Source: Labrys miyagiensis
GTDB taxonomy: Bacteria > Pseudomonadota > Alphaproteobacteria > Rhizobiales > Labraceae
DNA: 64,000 nt
Direction of reading: 5' to 3'
Assembly: GCF_030160835.1 (NCBI RefSeq)
Contig: NZ_BSPC01000045.1
Span: 1 to 64,000 of the forward strand
Positions 46,712 through 58,300 of the stretch are shown one piece after another (within the stretch, counting starts at the first letter, position 1; each line of letters begins with the position of its first letter). The position numbers were made by a program, and so were the translations under genes. The notes under the pieces were generated by a model. It ran no database searches. It was given only the letters and a program-made list of their open reading frames with translations, and had not been told where the DNA came from.

Positions 46712-47476
46712 ATGTTCTTGAAGCGTTTTCTGGCCGGACTGGCGCTGGGCGCCTGCGTGCTCATGGTCGCGCAGTCCGCCAATGCCGATGAGCAGATGAG
46801 CCGTCCCGCCATCGAGGCGATCGTCAAGGACTATCTGATGAAGCATCCGGAGGTCATCACCGATGCCCTCAATGCGATGCAGGCCAAGCAGGAGGCCGAT
46901 GCAGCCGACCGCCAGAAGCAGATGGTATCCGAAAACATGGACACCATCCTCAACGCGCCGCAGAACGCCGTGCTCGGCAATCCGCAGGGTGACGTTACGC
47001 TGGTCGAGTTCTTCGACTACAATTGCGGCTACTGCAAGCGCGGCCTCGCCGACATGATCAAGCTGCTCGACACCGACAAGAATCTCAGGGTCGAACTACG
47101 CGACTATCCGATCCTCGCTCCCGGCTCGATCGAGGCGGCCAATGTGGCGCTTGCTGTCAAGAAACAGCTCAAAGGCGACAAGTTCCTGCCTTTCCATCAG
47201 GAATTGCTGGCTACGCGCGGCGCCGTCGATAAGGATCGTGCCTTGCAGGTCGCCCAGGATGCCGGCGTCGACATGACCAAGCTGCAATCGGACCTCTCCG
47301 ACGCATCCTTGCGCAAGGATATCGCCGCCAACCTGCAACTCGGAGACAAGCTTGGCATCAACGGCACGCCGTCCTATGTGATCGGCAGTGAGATCGTCCC
47401 CGGCGCGATCGGCTATGACGCGTTGAAGGCCAAGATCGATTCGATGCGCAAATGCGGGCAGACCGTCTGCGGCTGA
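46712..47476 (+). CDS. DsbA-family periplasmic thiol-disulfide oxidoreductase
   Basis: A 254-residue protein with a signal peptide (MFLKRFLAGLALGACVLMV, cleaved near ANA). A helical N-terminal region is followed by a thioredoxin-fold domain with the redox motif CGYC in FFDYNCGYCKRG near 104-115 and the cis-proline in INGTPSYVIG near 222. It resembles the Com1/ScsC-like DsbA group with an N-terminal oligomerisation segment, so oxidase or isomerase roles are both possible. ATG 46712 is chosen because it starts the signal peptide. Confidence 0.93.
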   Translation: MFLKRFLAGLALGACVLMVAQSANADEQMSRPAIEAIVKDYLMKHPEVITDALNAMQAKQEADAADRQKQMVSENMDTILNAPQNAVLGNPQGDVTLVEFFDYNCGYCKRGLADMIKLLDTDKNLRVELRDYPILAPGSIEAANVALAVKKQLKGDKFLPFHQELLATRGAVDKDRALQVAQDAGVDMTKLQSDLSDASLRKDIAANLQLGDKLGINGTPSYVIGSEIVPGAIGYDALKAKIDSMRKCGQTVCG

Positions 47477-47550
47477 AGCGGGATCGCCGGTGGATGATTG
47501 TCCGCCGGCTTTGCCTTCCGAATAGGACCGCCCTATAAGGGGCGCAGAAG

Positions 47551-47579
47551 GCCCGATGCATCATGCTTCGGGCTTTGCC
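47551..47579 (+). terminator. Possible terminator after the DsbA-like gene
   Basis: GCCCGA (47551-47556) pairs with TCGGGC (47568-47573), followed by TTTGCC and TTT. It lies between the DsbA-like gene and aroQ. The T tract is broken. Confidence 0.45.
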
Positions 47580-47600
47580 TTTATCACCCGAATTCAAAGC

Positions 47601-48041
47601 ATGGCGCTCGTCTACATTCTGAATGGTCCCAATCTCAATATGCTCGGCGTCCGCGAGACATCAGTCTACGGCACGCTTGATCTGGCAGGCATTGAGAAGC
47701 TCGCGCGCGCCCGCGCGGCTCAACTTGGCATGACCGTGGAATTTCGCCAGACGAACCATGAAGGCGTGCTGCTCGACTGGGTGCACGAAGCCTATCACAA
47801 GGGCGCGGCTGGCCTTATCATCAACCCCGGCGCCCTGACCCACACCTCGATTGCCCTGCATGACGCCATCAAGGCCGTTAGCCTGCCGGTAATCGAATTG
47901 CATTTATCCAACGTGTTCGCGCGTGAAAGCTTCCGGCACCATTCCTGGGTCTCGCCGGCTGCCAAGGGCGTGATCTGCGGATTTGGCCCGAAGGGCTATG
48001 AACTCGCCCTCGAAGCACTGGCTTCGAGCGTATCGGCTTAA
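47601..48041 (+). CDS. aroQ: 3-dehydroquinate dehydratase, type II
   Basis: Dehydrates 3-dehydroquinate in the shikimate pathway. The 146 residues are normal for the dodecameric type II enzyme, with YILNGPNLNMLGVRE (catalytic Tyr23 shortly after), RQTNHEGVLLDWVHEA, IINPGALTHTSIALHDAI and VIELHLSNVFARE. The ATG at 47601 gives the family start; its stop shares a base with an ATG at 48041 in front of accB. Confidence 0.97.
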   Translation: MALVYILNGPNLNMLGVRETSVYGTLDLAGIEKLARARAAQLGMTVEFRQTNHEGVLLDWVHEAYHKGAAGLIINPGALTHTSIALHDAIKAVSLPVIELHLSNVFARESFRHHSWVSPAAKGVICGFGPKGYELALEALASSVSA

Positions 48042-48085
48042 TGAATGACGGGGCCAGGGGCTCCGCGGAAACGCAAGGCATGACG

Positions 48086-48562
48086 ATGTCGCGAACCAAA
48101 TCCGGGATTGATCCCGAGATTATCCGGGAACTGGCCAATCTCCTCACGGAGACGGATCTCACCGAAATCGAGGTGCAGCAGGCGGATCTGCGCATCCGCG
48201 TGGCGCGGCAGATCAATGTCACGGCAACGGTTCCTGTTAGCGCGCCTGTTGTCGGCGTCGCCGCTCCCGTGGCGGCTCCTGCCGCGGCCGTCCCCGCGGC
48301 ACCGGTCGCGGCCGATCCTTCCAACCATCCGGGCGTGCTGAAATCCCCGATGGTTGGCACGGCTTTCCTCGGCGCCGCGCCGGGCGCCAAGCCGTTCATC
48401 GAAGTCGGCTCGAAGGTCAACCAGGGCGACCGCGTGCTGATCGTCGAAGCCATGAAGACCTTCAACGACATCGTCGCACCGAAGTCGGGCACCGTCACAG
48501 CCCTGTTCATCGAAGACAAGCAGCCGGTCGAGTATGGCCAGCCGCTGATGATCATCGAGTAA
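48086..48562 (+). CDS. accB: Biotin carboxyl carrier protein of acetyl-CoA carboxylase
   Basis: Carries the biotin on which acetyl-CoA carboxylase works. The 158 residues have an N-terminal domain ([20 protein letters not shown]), an Ala/Pro-rich linker with repeated VAAP near 55-78, and a biotinyl domain with the acceptor lysine near residue 124 in [10 protein letters not shown]. The start is taken at 48086 (MSRTKSGID) by family likeness and AAGG 7 bases upstream; ATGs at 48041 and 48080 are alternatives. Confidence 0.96.
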   Translation: MSRTKSGIDPEIIRELANLLTETDLTEIEVQQADLRIRVARQINVTATVPVSAPVVGVAAPVAAPAAAVPAAPVAADPSNHPGVLKSPMVGTAFLGAAPGAKPFIEVGSKVNQGDRVLIVEAMKTFNDIVAPKSGTVTALFIEDKQPVEYGQPLMIIE

Positions 48563-48567
48563 AGTGG

Positions 48568-49926
<1,359 letters not shown>

Positions 49927-49935
49927 GGGGTTCCA

Positions 49936-50616
49936 TTGTCGAGCGCCGACCAAGATCTGGAAATCACGCCGCAGGTTCTGCTCAAAGCCTATTCCTGCGG
50001 CATTTTCCCGATGGCGGAAAGCGCCGATGACCCTGGCCTCTATTGGGTGGAGCCGGAATATCGAGGCATCATCCCCCTCAACCATCTGATCGTCTCGCAC
50101 CGTCTCGCCCGCACGATCCGCTCAGACCGGTTCGAGGTGGTCGTCGACCACGATTTCGAGGCGGTGATCGACGCCTGCGCCACCCCCGCTGCCGGGCGCC
50201 GCTCGACCTGGATCAACAAGCGTATCCGCAAGCTCTATGGCGAGCTCTTCGCACTCGGCCATTGCCACACGGTGGAGGCTTATCAGGGGCGGCGGCTGGT
50301 CGGTGGCCTCTATGGCGTCGACCTCGCTGGCGCCTTCTTCGGCGAGAGCATGTTCCACCGCGAACGTGACGCCTCCAAGGTGGCGCTCGCCCACCTGGTG
50401 GCCCGGATGCGGTATGGTGGCTACCGCCTGCTCGACACCCAGTTCGTCACGGACCATCTGCTCAGTCTCGGCGCGGTAGAACTGCCCCGTTCGCAATACC
50501 ACCTGCTGCTCAACAACGCCCTGCAAATCGACGGCGACTTCCTGGCCTGGCCAAAGGACGAGACGAAGACGGGCGCGGAGATCCTGGCCGAATTGGCGCA
50601 ACATGAGACCCGATAG
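49936..50616 (+). CDS. aat: Leucyl/phenylalanyl-tRNA-protein transferase
   Basis: Adds Leu or Phe to N-terminal Arg or Lys of proteins, marking them for ClpAP (N-degron pathway). The 226 residues show [11 protein letters not shown] near 18-28, [12 protein letters not shown] near 37-48, [18 protein letters not shown] near 122-139 and [16 protein letters not shown] near 165-180. The start is TTG at 49936, with AAGGGG 5 bases upstream. It follows accC by 9 bases. Confidence 0.95.
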   Translation: MSSADQDLEITPQVLLKAYSCGIFPMAESADDPGLYWVEPEYRGIIPLNHLIVSHRLARTIRSDRFEVVVDHDFEAVIDACATPAAGRRSTWINKRIRKLYGELFALGHCHTVEAYQGRRLVGGLYGVDLAGAFFGESMFHRERDASKVALAHLVARMRYGGYRLLDTQFVTDHLLSLGAVELPRSQYHLLLNNALQIDGDFLAWPKDETKTGAEILAELAQHETR

Positions 50617-50670
50617 CGGCCAAGGCCGAGGTTGGCCGCCATAACGCCATAACCATGCCAGCGGAAGCGC

Positions 50671-51300
50671 TTAATCCTGCGGCGCGTTGGGATCGACCGG
50701 CTGGTCGAAGAAATCGCCATTGCCATTGCCATTGTCGCCGGCGTCGGGCGGTGGAGGTGCCGTCTCGTCCACCGGCTGCTTGCCCTTCTTGCCCTTGCCT
50801 GGCTTGGGGCCTGGTGCAGCGGCGACGACTGGGGGCGGTGGCGGCTCGGTGCTCTTGCCGCCCTTGCAGTCGTTGAGCCATACGTCATAGACGGGATGCT
50901 CGACACCGTTCAGGCCGGGGCTGGCCGCAAACATCCAGCCATTGAACAGGCGCTCGACCTTCTTGCTGAGGGTCATCTCGTCGATCTCGACGAAGCTGGT
51001 GGTCTGCGGATCCTCGCTGGCCGAACGCGAATAACACACGCGCGGCGTCACGCTGAGCGCGCCGAACTTTACCGTCTGACCGACGGGCACCTCGAAGGTG
51101 CTGATCTCGCCCGAGATCTTGTCGAGGCCGGTGAATACCGCCGTCGGATTGGCGATCCTCTCCGCAAGAGCCTGGTCGACGCCAGTCGCGGCCGAAACGC
51201 CGGCCAAGGCCAGGCCAGTCAGCAGGAAGCAGCGCAGAGAGGAAGAAGCAAAAAGACTCAAGGGAAAGCAGGTCCGTGTCCAAGGCAGCCCGAACGGCAT
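50671..51300 (-). CDS. DUF2155 family secreted protein
   Basis: A 209-residue protein with a signal peptide (hydrophobic around residues 20-38) and the DUF2155 core: ANPTAVFTGLDKISGEISTF, FGALSVTPRVCYSRSASEDPQT and RLFNGWMFAASPGLNGVEHPVYDVWLNDCK, with two conserved cysteines. A Pro- and Gly/Asn-rich low-complexity tail follows (about 160-209). DUF2155 genes commonly neighbour aat and the NDUFA12-like gene in alphaproteobacteria. Function unknown. Confidence 0.88.
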   Translation of the reverse strand: MPFGLPWTRTCFPLSLFASSSLRCFLLTGLALAGVSAATGVDQALAERIANPTAVFTGLDKISGEISTFEVPVGQTVKFGALSVTPRVCYSRSASEDPQTTSFVEIDEMTLSKKVERLFNGWMFAASPGLNGVEHPVYDVWLNDCKGGKSTEPPPPPVVAAAPGPKPGKGKKGKQPVDETAPPPPDAGDNGNGNGDFFDQPVDPNAPQD

Positions 51301-51353
51301 ACTGCCCTATCGGGGCGAAAAGACGGCTGTCGAAACCGACGCCTCTTCCCCCG

Positions 51354-51761
51354 TTACTCGCCTGGTGTCCAGGCCTTGTAGTCGCCCGTGGCGGCTTGGC
51401 GGTGGCCGTGGGAAAGCATCGAGCCCTTAGGGTGATAGGCGTTCACCGTGCCCGTCTGGTTCGGGCGATGGGGCTTCTGCCATTCGTGCGGCTTGTACTC
51501 GGTCTCGCTCGGAGGCGTATCGATCTGGTGATGCATCCAACCCCACCAGCCCGGCGGGATCGCGGTCGCCTCGGCATAGCCCTTATACAGCACCCAGCGC
51601 CGCTGCACGCCGATGGTCGGATCCACGGCGCCGCCCTTGGTGCGGTAATAGACATTGCCGAACTCGTCCTCACCCACACGCTCGCCCTTGCGCGAGGTCC
51701 AGAAGCGGGTCCCGATCGTGGAGCCGTTCCACCATGTGAAGATCTGGAGAAGCATGTTCAT
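51354..51761 (-). CDS. NADH:ubiquinone oxidoreductase subunit NDUFA12 family protein
   Basis: A 135-residue homologue of the B17.2/NDUFA12 accessory subunit of complex I, which alphaproteobacteria share with mitochondria. Signatures are FTWWNGSTIGTRFWTSRKGE, DEFGNVYYRTKGG, RRWVLYKGYAEATAIPPGWW and WMHHQIDTPPSE. Starts at 51773, 51761 or 51755 cannot be separated, as no clear ribosome-binding site is seen. The main nuo operon is not in this window. Confidence 0.92.
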   Translation of the reverse strand: MNMLLQIFTWWNGSTIGTRFWTSRKGERVGEDEFGNVYYRTKGGAVDPTIGVQRRWVLYKGYAEATAIPPGWWGWMHHQIDTPPSETEYKPHEWQKPHRPNQTGTVNAYHPKGSMLSHGHRQAATGDYKAWTPGE

Positions 51762-51850
51762 ACTGGCTGCCATTCGCGATGACGTACTGAGATGTCTTAT
51801 GGCCAAGAGCGGCGGCGATGTCCACCGTTACCCCGCGCCTGGGCCGCGAT

Positions 51851-52789
51851 TTATAGACGCGCGATAGCCTGTGAGATCAGTCCGAAGAACCCATCTGCCT
51901 GAACATGCCCCAGCACATGAGCATTCTTCGGCCGCTGAGTGACACCCCACCAGTCGACCACCGTCATGCCCATGGTGAGTTCGGACGTGGTTTCGATCTC
52001 GACATTGCAGGGACGGCCGGAAAACAGCTCCGGCTTGATCAGCCAGGCGATGACGCAGGGGTCGTGCAGCGGTCCACCCTCCGAGCCATATTTCTGCACA
52101 TCGAAACGCTCGAAGAAATCGAGCCAACCCACTGTCGCCCGTGAGACTTTCGAGCCTATGGCCTTGATGGCGGCGACGCGGGCGGGCGTGGTCAGCGCCT
52201 TGTGCGTGGTATCGAGCGGCACCATGGTAACCGGCGCGCCCGAACCGAAAACCACCTTGGCGGCATGGGGATCGACGAAGATGTTGAACTCGGCTGCCGG
52301 CGTGATGTTGCCACCCTCGAAGCAGCCGCCGCCCATCAGCACGATCTCCTGGATGCGCGGCGCGATACGCGGCTCGCGGATCAGGGCCATGGCGAGGTTG
52401 GTGAGCGGCCCGAGCGCGCACAGCGTCACGGTGCCCGGAGACCGCGTCATCAGGGTCTCGATGATGAAGTCGACGCCATGGCGAGGGTCGAGCGGCATCG
52501 CCGGCTCCGGCAGATCCGCGCCGTCGAGCCCCGTCTTGCCATGCACATGCTCGGCGGTGACCAGCGGCCTGAGAAGCGGCTGATCGGCGCCGGCGCAGAC
52601 GGTGATGTCGGCGCGATCGGCCAGCTCGCAGATCACCCGTACATTCCGGCTGGTGAGAGCCAGCGGCACATTTCCCGCCACGGCGGTGATGCCGATCACC
52701 TCGATCGCCTCGGGATTGCCCAGTGCCAACAGGATGGCCAGCGCATCGTCCTGGCCGGGATCGGTGTCGATGATGATGGAACGGGGCAT
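51851..52789 (-). CDS. Inosine-uridine-type nucleoside hydrolase
   Basis: Cleaves ribonucleosides to base and ribose. The 312 residues begin MPRSIIIDTDPGQDDALAI, with the Ca2+-binding aspartates D8, D10, D14 and D15. Further motifs are LCALGPLTNLAMAL near 118-131, the substrate-binding MGGGCFEGGNITPAAEFNIF near 150-169 and a fourth metal-site aspartate in HDPCVIAWL near 240. No purine or pyrimidine transporter is adjacent. The exact substrate preference is unknown. Confidence 0.93.
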   Translation of the reverse strand: MPRSIIIDTDPGQDDALAILLALGNPEAIEVIGITAVAGNVPLALTSRNVRVICELADRADITVCAGADQPLLRPLVTAEHVHGKTGLDGADLPEPAMPLDPRHGVDFIIETLMTRSPGTVTLCALGPLTNLAMALIREPRIAPRIQEIVLMGGGCFEGGNITPAAEFNIFVDPHAAKVVFGSGAPVTMVPLDTTHKALTTPARVAAIKAIGSKVSRATVGWLDFFERFDVQKYGSEGGPLHDPCVIAWLIKPELFSGRPCNVEIETTSELTMGMTVVDWWGVTQRPKNAHVLGHVQADGFFGLISQAIARL

Positions 52790-52901
52790 GGGAGACTCAG
52801 AACAGGAAGGACGCGCCGGACCATGGACCGGGGCGAAGAGGGAAGCAAGATCGGGAGGCGATCCGGTCTATCGGGGCACAAAATGCCCAACATCCGCACC
52901 G

Positions 52902-53393
52902 CTATTCCTTGTGAGCATCCAGCTTCTCCTCGAGCCTCCTCACCAGCCCAATCAGTTCCGCCACCTGCGTCTCGCGCAGAAGGTCCAATTTCTGGTGCAG
53001 GAGCTCGATCTCAAGCTCGGCCTTGGTGTTCACATCATAATCATGGGTAGCGGCGGCCCGGTCGATAGCGGCCTGGCGGTTCTGGCTCATCATGATGAAG
53101 GGCGCGGCATAGGCGGCCTGGAACGAGAGCGCCAGGTTGAGCAGGATGAAGGGATAGGGGTCCCAATGCTGCACCCAGGCGGCAATATTGAGCACCATCC
53201 AGGCCACCAGCAGGATCGACTGCACGATGATGAAGGGCCAGCTGCCCATCATGGCCGCGACGAAATCGGCGACCTGGGCGCCGAAGGACAAATCCGACGG
53301 GCGCGGCGGCCTGCGTGTGCGCCGTTCCCCCCGCAATCTGTGAAGGAGGGCCAGTTCGTCATCGTGCAGTTTGGTGGCGAGACTCATCTTCAT
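52902..53393 (-). CDS. DUF1003 membrane protein
   Basis: A 163-residue protein with a soluble N-terminus, two transmembrane helices (GSWPFIIVQSILLVAWMVLN near 50-69, and FILLNLALSFQAAYAAPFIMM near 80-100), and a C-terminal coiled coil (KAELEIELLHQKLDLLRETQ onward). This is the DUF1003 layout. The start at 53393 (MKMSLATKL) is preferred over 53522, which would overlap the NDH-2 start. It is divergent from NDH-2. Confidence 0.88.
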   Translation of the reverse strand: MKMSLATKLHDDELALLHRLRGERRTRRPPRPSDLSFGAQVADFVAAMMGSWPFIIVQSILLVAWMVLNIAAWVQHWDPYPFILLNLALSFQAAYAAPFIMMSQNRQAAIDRAAATHDYDVNTKAELEIELLHQKLDLLRETQVAELIGLVRRLEEKLDAHKE

Positions 53394-53521
53394 CTCTCTC
53401 GGGTGGGGCGGTTTGCGGGGATGGTACAAAATCCGCTGTTTCTCTTGGTGCTTTTTATTGGCGTCAAATCGGTGTCTAAGCGGGTGCTCGCTCACTGGCG
53501 ATGGCAGCAGGAGAACGAACA

Positions 53522-54814
53522 ATGGCTGAAGGGCTTCATCGTGTCGTCATCGTCGGCGCCGGTTTCGGAGGCCTGGAGGCGGTGAATCATCTCAAGGGCG
53601 CGCCGGTGGAAATCACCGTGATCGACCAGCGCAACCACCATATCTTCCAGCCCCTGCTCTACCAGGTCGCCACCGCCTCGCTCGCCACCTCCGAGATCGC
53701 CTGGCCGATCCGCCAATTGATGCGTGGGCGGCCCGAAGTCACCACGCTGCTGGCCGAAGTGGTCGGCGTCGACCAGGAAGCGCGCCAGGTGCGGCTGCGC
53801 GATGGCGCCAGCGTGCCCTATGACACCCTCCTCCTCGCCACCGGTGCCCGCCACGCCTATTTCGGCCACGACGAATGGGAGCCCTACGCGCCAGGCCTCA
53901 AGACCATCGAGGACGCCACCACGATTCGCCGCCGCATCCTGATGGCCTTTGAAGAGGCGGAGATGGAAACCGATCCGAAGGCGCAGGATGCGCTCCTCAC
54001 CTTCGTCATCGTCGGTGCGGGCCCGACGGGCGTCGAGCTTGCCGGCACCATCGCCGAACTCGCCCGCGACACGCTGCCGCCGGATTTCCGCAACATCGAC
54101 ACCCATAAGGCCCGCGTGGTGCTGATCGAGGCCGGGCCGCGCGTTCTGGCGGGTTATCCCGAGGATCTCACAGATTACACGAAGCGTTCGCTCGAAGAGC
54201 TTGGTGTGGAGGTCGAGCTCGGCGCGGCCGTCACCGAATGCACGGCGCAAGGCGTTGTCTATGGCGGCAAGACGCTCGCGGCGAGGACCATCGTCTGGGC
54301 TGCCGGCGTGCGCGCATCGCCCGCCGCCGAATGGCTCGGCGTGCCAGCAGATCGGAACGGGCGAATCATCATCCAGCCGGACCTGACCATTCCCGGCCAT
54401 CCCGAAATCTTCGCGATCGGCGATACCGTCACCCTGCCCGGCCTGAATGGCAAGCCGGTTCCCGGCATCGCACCGGCGGCGAAACAGGCCGGCATCTATG
54501 TCGCCAGGGCCATCAGAGGCCGCCTCGAAGGGGGTGCCGCGCCAGGCCCGTTCCAATACAGGCATCAGGGAAGCCTTGCCCAGATCGGCAAGCGCAAGGC
54601 CATCATCGATTTCGGCTGGATCAAGCTTCGTGGCGCAATTGCCTGGTGGATATGGGGTATTGCCCATATCTACTTCCTGATCGGCGTGCGCACCCGCCTC
54701 AGCGTGGCACTGAACTGGCTGTGGATTCACGCCCGCAACCAGCGCAGCGCGCGCCTCATCACGCAAGGCAGCGACAACGAGAGCGAATCGTCCGGGGGCC
54801 GGACGACCTCCTGA
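53522..54814 (+). CDS. ndh: Type II NADH dehydrogenase (NDH-2)
   Basis: A 430-residue FAD enzyme that passes electrons from NADH to quinone without pumping protons. The FAD-binding motif is VVIVGAGFGGLEAV near 8-21, the NAD-binding motif is VIVGAGPTGVELAG near 162-175, and the FAD site near FAIGDTVTLPG closes the fold. The hydrophobic/amphipathic C-terminal part (AWWIWGIAHIYFLIGVRTRL) fits membrane attachment. AGGAG lies 8 bases before ATG 53522. It offers an alternative to complex I, of which an accessory gene lies 2 kb away. Confidence 0.93.
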   Translation: MAEGLHRVVIVGAGFGGLEAVNHLKGAPVEITVIDQRNHHIFQPLLYQVATASLATSEIAWPIRQLMRGRPEVTTLLAEVVGVDQEARQVRLRDGASVPYDTLLLATGARHAYFGHDEWEPYAPGLKTIEDATTIRRRILMAFEEAEMETDPKAQDALLTFVIVGAGPTGVELAGTIAELARDTLPPDFRNIDTHKARVVLIEAGPRVLAGYPEDLTDYTKRSLEELGVEVELGAAVTECTAQGVVYGGKTLAARTIVWAAGVRASPAAEWLGVPADRNGRIIIQPDLTIPGHPEIFAIGDTVTLPGLNGKPVPGIAPAAKQAGIYVARAIRGRLEGGAAPGPFQYRHQGSLAQIGKRKAIIDFGWIKLRGAIAWWIWGIAHIYFLIGVRTRLSVALNWLWIHARNQRSARLITQGSDNESESSGGRTTS

Positions 54815-55100
54815 AAGATGATGGAACCGTTCCGCCGCGATTCGCCGGCGATTTTCTCCGATATCGCTACCCTTACGGCACCTTCTCAGGGGCTTGCACA
54901 CAAGCTCTTGTGGGGTGTCCATGTGCCATCTCGGGACATGGTAAATGAAACATGACCGGAACATGGCAATTCCACGACGGGCTGATGTCGAGGATTCCTT
55001 GAGAGATTCCCGAGCCTTGTCGCCAAGCGCTCATGCCGCTCACCCTTTTCCACAGCTCAATACCATATGTAGATAGTCTCGATTTTGCCGGCACAAAATC
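54815..55100. other. Intergenic region after the NDH-2 gene
   Basis: No gene is supported on either strand. No clear terminator for the NDH-2 gene and no cobalamin riboswitch core were seen here. Confidence 0.45.
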
Positions 55101-55129
55101 TTGACGCACCCCGCCTGCATGCCTACCTT
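55101..55129 (+). promoter_or_regulatory. nrdJ promoter
   Basis: TTGACG (55101-55106), 17 bases, TACCTT (55124-55129). It would give a leader of about 190 bases before nrdJ. Confidence 0.55.
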
Positions 55130-55135
55130 CAATCT

Positions 55136-55325
55136 ATAGTCTGAAACGTCAGCGGCGGGGGGAACTCCGGGGGTAACGACCAGGTTTTCGAACCGGGGGT
55201 TCCAACTGCGGGCGGGGGCAATGCACCCTGTAGGACACAGTAGAACAGGATGTCAGATAGCGTGAACCGAGCCGTGATCATGGCACGGCGCGGGTTTTTG
55301 CGTCCAATTTTCGGGGCAGATCGCA
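55136..55325 (+). promoter_or_regulatory. Structured leader of nrdJ
   Basis: Nested pairings are visible: GGAAC (55161-55165) with GTTCC (55199-55203), enclosing GGTT-TTCG-AACC (55183-55194). Further down, GCCGTG (55271-55276) pairs with CACGGC (55284-55289), and TTTTT follows at 55295-55299. The last hairpin is terminator-like, though five bases separate stem and T tract. No consensus B12 box was recognised, so the signal, if any, is unknown. Confidence 0.35.
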
Positions 55326-58300
55326 ATGCGGATAGAACGGCTTTACACGAAGAAGGGGCAGTCCCCTTACGCCTCCATCGCCTTCCGGACAGCGACGAGC
55401 GAGATCCGGAATCCGGACGGCTCGATCGTCTTCCGTCTTGAGAATATCGCCGTACCCGAGGCCTGGAGCCAGGTCGCGGCCGATATCCTGGCGCAGAAAT
55501 ACTTCCGCAAGGCGGGCGTGCCCGCGATCATGAAGAAGGTGGAAGAAAACGCCGTGCCGTCCTGGCTGTGGCGCGCCACCCCCGACAAGAAGGCTCTGGC
55601 CGCCCTCCCCGAGGCCGAGCGCACTGTCGGCGAGACGGATTCGCGCCAGGTCTTCGATCGCCTCGCCGGCACCTGGACCTATTGGGGCTGGAAGGGCGGC
55701 TATTTCGACACCGAGGAGGATGCGCAGGCCTTCTATGACGAGCACCGCTACATGCTCGCCATGCAGATGGTGGCGCCGAACTCGCCGCAATGGTTCAACA
55801 CCGGCCTGCACTGGGCCTATGGCATCGACGGCCCCGGCCAGGGCCATTTCTATGTCGACTACAAGACCGGCAAGCTGACCTCGTCGACCTCGGCCTACGA
55901 GCATCCGCAGCCGCATGCCTGCTTCATCCAGTCGGTTGCCGACGACCTCGTCAACGAGGGCGGCATCATGGATCTGTGGGTGCGCGAGGCGCGCCTGTTC
56001 AAATATGGCTCGGGCACCGGCTCCAACTTCTCGGCCCTGCGCAGCGAGGGCGAGAAGCTCTCGGGCGGCGGACGCTCCTCCGGCCTGATGTCTTTCCTGA
56101 AGATCGGCGACCGCGCCGCCGGCGCCATCAAGTCTGGCGGCACTACGCGCCGCGCCGCCAAGATGGTGGTCGTCGATGCCGATCACCCCGATATCGAGAC
56201 CTATATCGACTGGAAGGTGAAGGAGGAGCAGAAGGTCGCTGCTCTCGTCACCGGCTCCAAGATCGTGCAGCGGCACCTCAAGGCCGTGATGCGCGCCTGC
56301 GTGCAGTGCGAAGGCCCGGGCGAGGATTGCTTCGACCCCGAGCGCAACCCTGCCCTCAAGCGCGAGATCAAGGCGGCCCGCCGCAACCTTGTCTCCGATA
56401 ATCTGGTCAAGCGCGTCATCCAGTTCGCCAAGCAGGGCTACAAGGATATCGCCTTCGACACCTATGACACGGACTGGGATTCGGAGGCCTATCTGACAGT
56501 GGCCGGCCAGAATTCCAACAATTCGGTGCGCGTCGACGACGCCTTCCTGAATGCCGTCGAGAAGGACAGCGACTGGGAGCTCAAGGCCCGCATCACCGGC
56601 AAGACCGTGAAGACCCTGAAGGCTCGCGACCTTTGGGAAAAGATCGGCCATGCCGCCTGGGCTTCGGCGGATCCGGGCATCCAGTTCCACACCACCATCA
56701 ACGACTGGCACACCTGCGCTGCATCGGGGCCGATCCGCGCCTCCAACCCGTGCTCGGAATACATGTTCCTCGACGACACGGCCTGCAACCTGGCGTCCTT
56801 GAACCTGCTGCAGTTCCGCAACGCCGACGGCAGCTTCAACCTGGCTTCCTACGAGCATGCCGTCCGCCTGTGGACCGTCGTGCTCGAAATCTCGGTGATG
56901 ATGGCGCAGTTCCCCTCCAAGGCGATCGCGGAGCTTTCCTACCGCTACCGCACGCTGGGCCTGGGCTATGCCAATATCGGCGGCCTGCTGATGACTTCGG
57001 GTATCCCCTATGATTCCGACCAGGGCCGCGCTCTGGGCGGCGCCTTCTCAGCGATCATGACGGGCGTGGCCTATGCGACCTCGGCCGAGATGGCCAAGGA
57101 GCTTGGCGCCTTCCCGGACTATGAGCCGAACCGCGACTCCATGCTGCGCGTCATCCGCAACCACCGCCGCGCCGCCCATGGCGAGACCACGGGCTACGAG
57201 GCCCTCGCCACCAATCCGGTCGCGCTCGACCTTGCCACCCTCGCGGGCCTTGGCGAGTACGGCGCCGCTATTGCCGACCATGCCAAGGAAGCCTGGGACA
57301 AGGCCCTGGCTCTCGGCGAGAAGCATGGCTACCGCAATGCCCAGGCGACCGTGATCGCGCCGACCGGCACGATTGGCCTCGTCATGGATTGCGACACCAC
57401 CGGCATCGAGCCCGACTTCGCCCTGGTGAAGTTCAAGAAGCTGGCCGGCGGCGGCTACTTCAAGATCATCAACCGCGCGGTTCCCGAAGCCTTGCGCACG
57501 CTGGGCTATTCGGAAGCCGATATCGCCGAGATGGAGGCCTATGCGGTGGGCCATGCCTCGCTGCGCCAAGCTCCGTCGATCAACCACACCTCGCTGCTCG
57601 CCAAGGGCTTCACAGCGGAGAAGCTGGCGCAGGTCGAAAAGGCCCTCGGCGCGGCCTTCGACATCAAGTTCGTCTTCAACAAGTGGACGCTGGGCGAAGA
57701 TTTCATCACCGGCAAGCTCGGCGTACCCGCCGAGAAGCTGAACGAGGCTTCGTTCGACCTCCTCACTTATCTCGGCTTCTCCAAGTCGGACATCGAGAAG
57801 GCCAATGTGCATGTTTGCGGCGCGATGACGCTGGAAGGTGCCCCGCACCTCAAGGCCGAGCACCTGCCGGTGTTCGATTGCGCCAATCCGTGCGGGCGCA
57901 TCGGCAAGCGTTATCTCTCGGTCGACAGCCATATCCGCATGATGGCGGCGGCCCAGCCCTTCATCTCGGGCGCGATCTCCAAGACCATCAACATGCCGAA
58001 CGACGCCACGGTCGAGGATTGCAAGGCAGCCTACCAGCTCTCCTGGCGCCTCGCTCTCAAGGCCAACGCGCTCTATCGCGACGGCTCCAAGCTCTCGCAG
58101 CCGCTCAATTCGCAGCTTCTCGCCGACGAGGACGAGCAGGATGCGGTAGAAGAGCATCTCGAGCGTTCCGTGCCGGCCCGCGCCGCGCAGGTGGCCGAGA
58201 AGATCGTCGAGCGCATCATCGAGCGGGTGGAAGTCGCCCGTGAGCGCGAGAAGATGCCCGATCGCCGCAAGGGCTATACCCAGAAGGCCACGGTGGGCGG

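Noticed and set aside
54815-55325. Cobalamin riboswitch before nrdJ
   Set aside because: Looked for because the enzyme needs B12, but no B12-box core could be recognised in the leader.
55250-55441. A 63-codon frame overlapping the nrdJ leader and start
   Set aside because: Two thirds of it lies within nrdJ in another frame, it has no good ribosome-binding site, and the nrdJ frame shows the coding bias.
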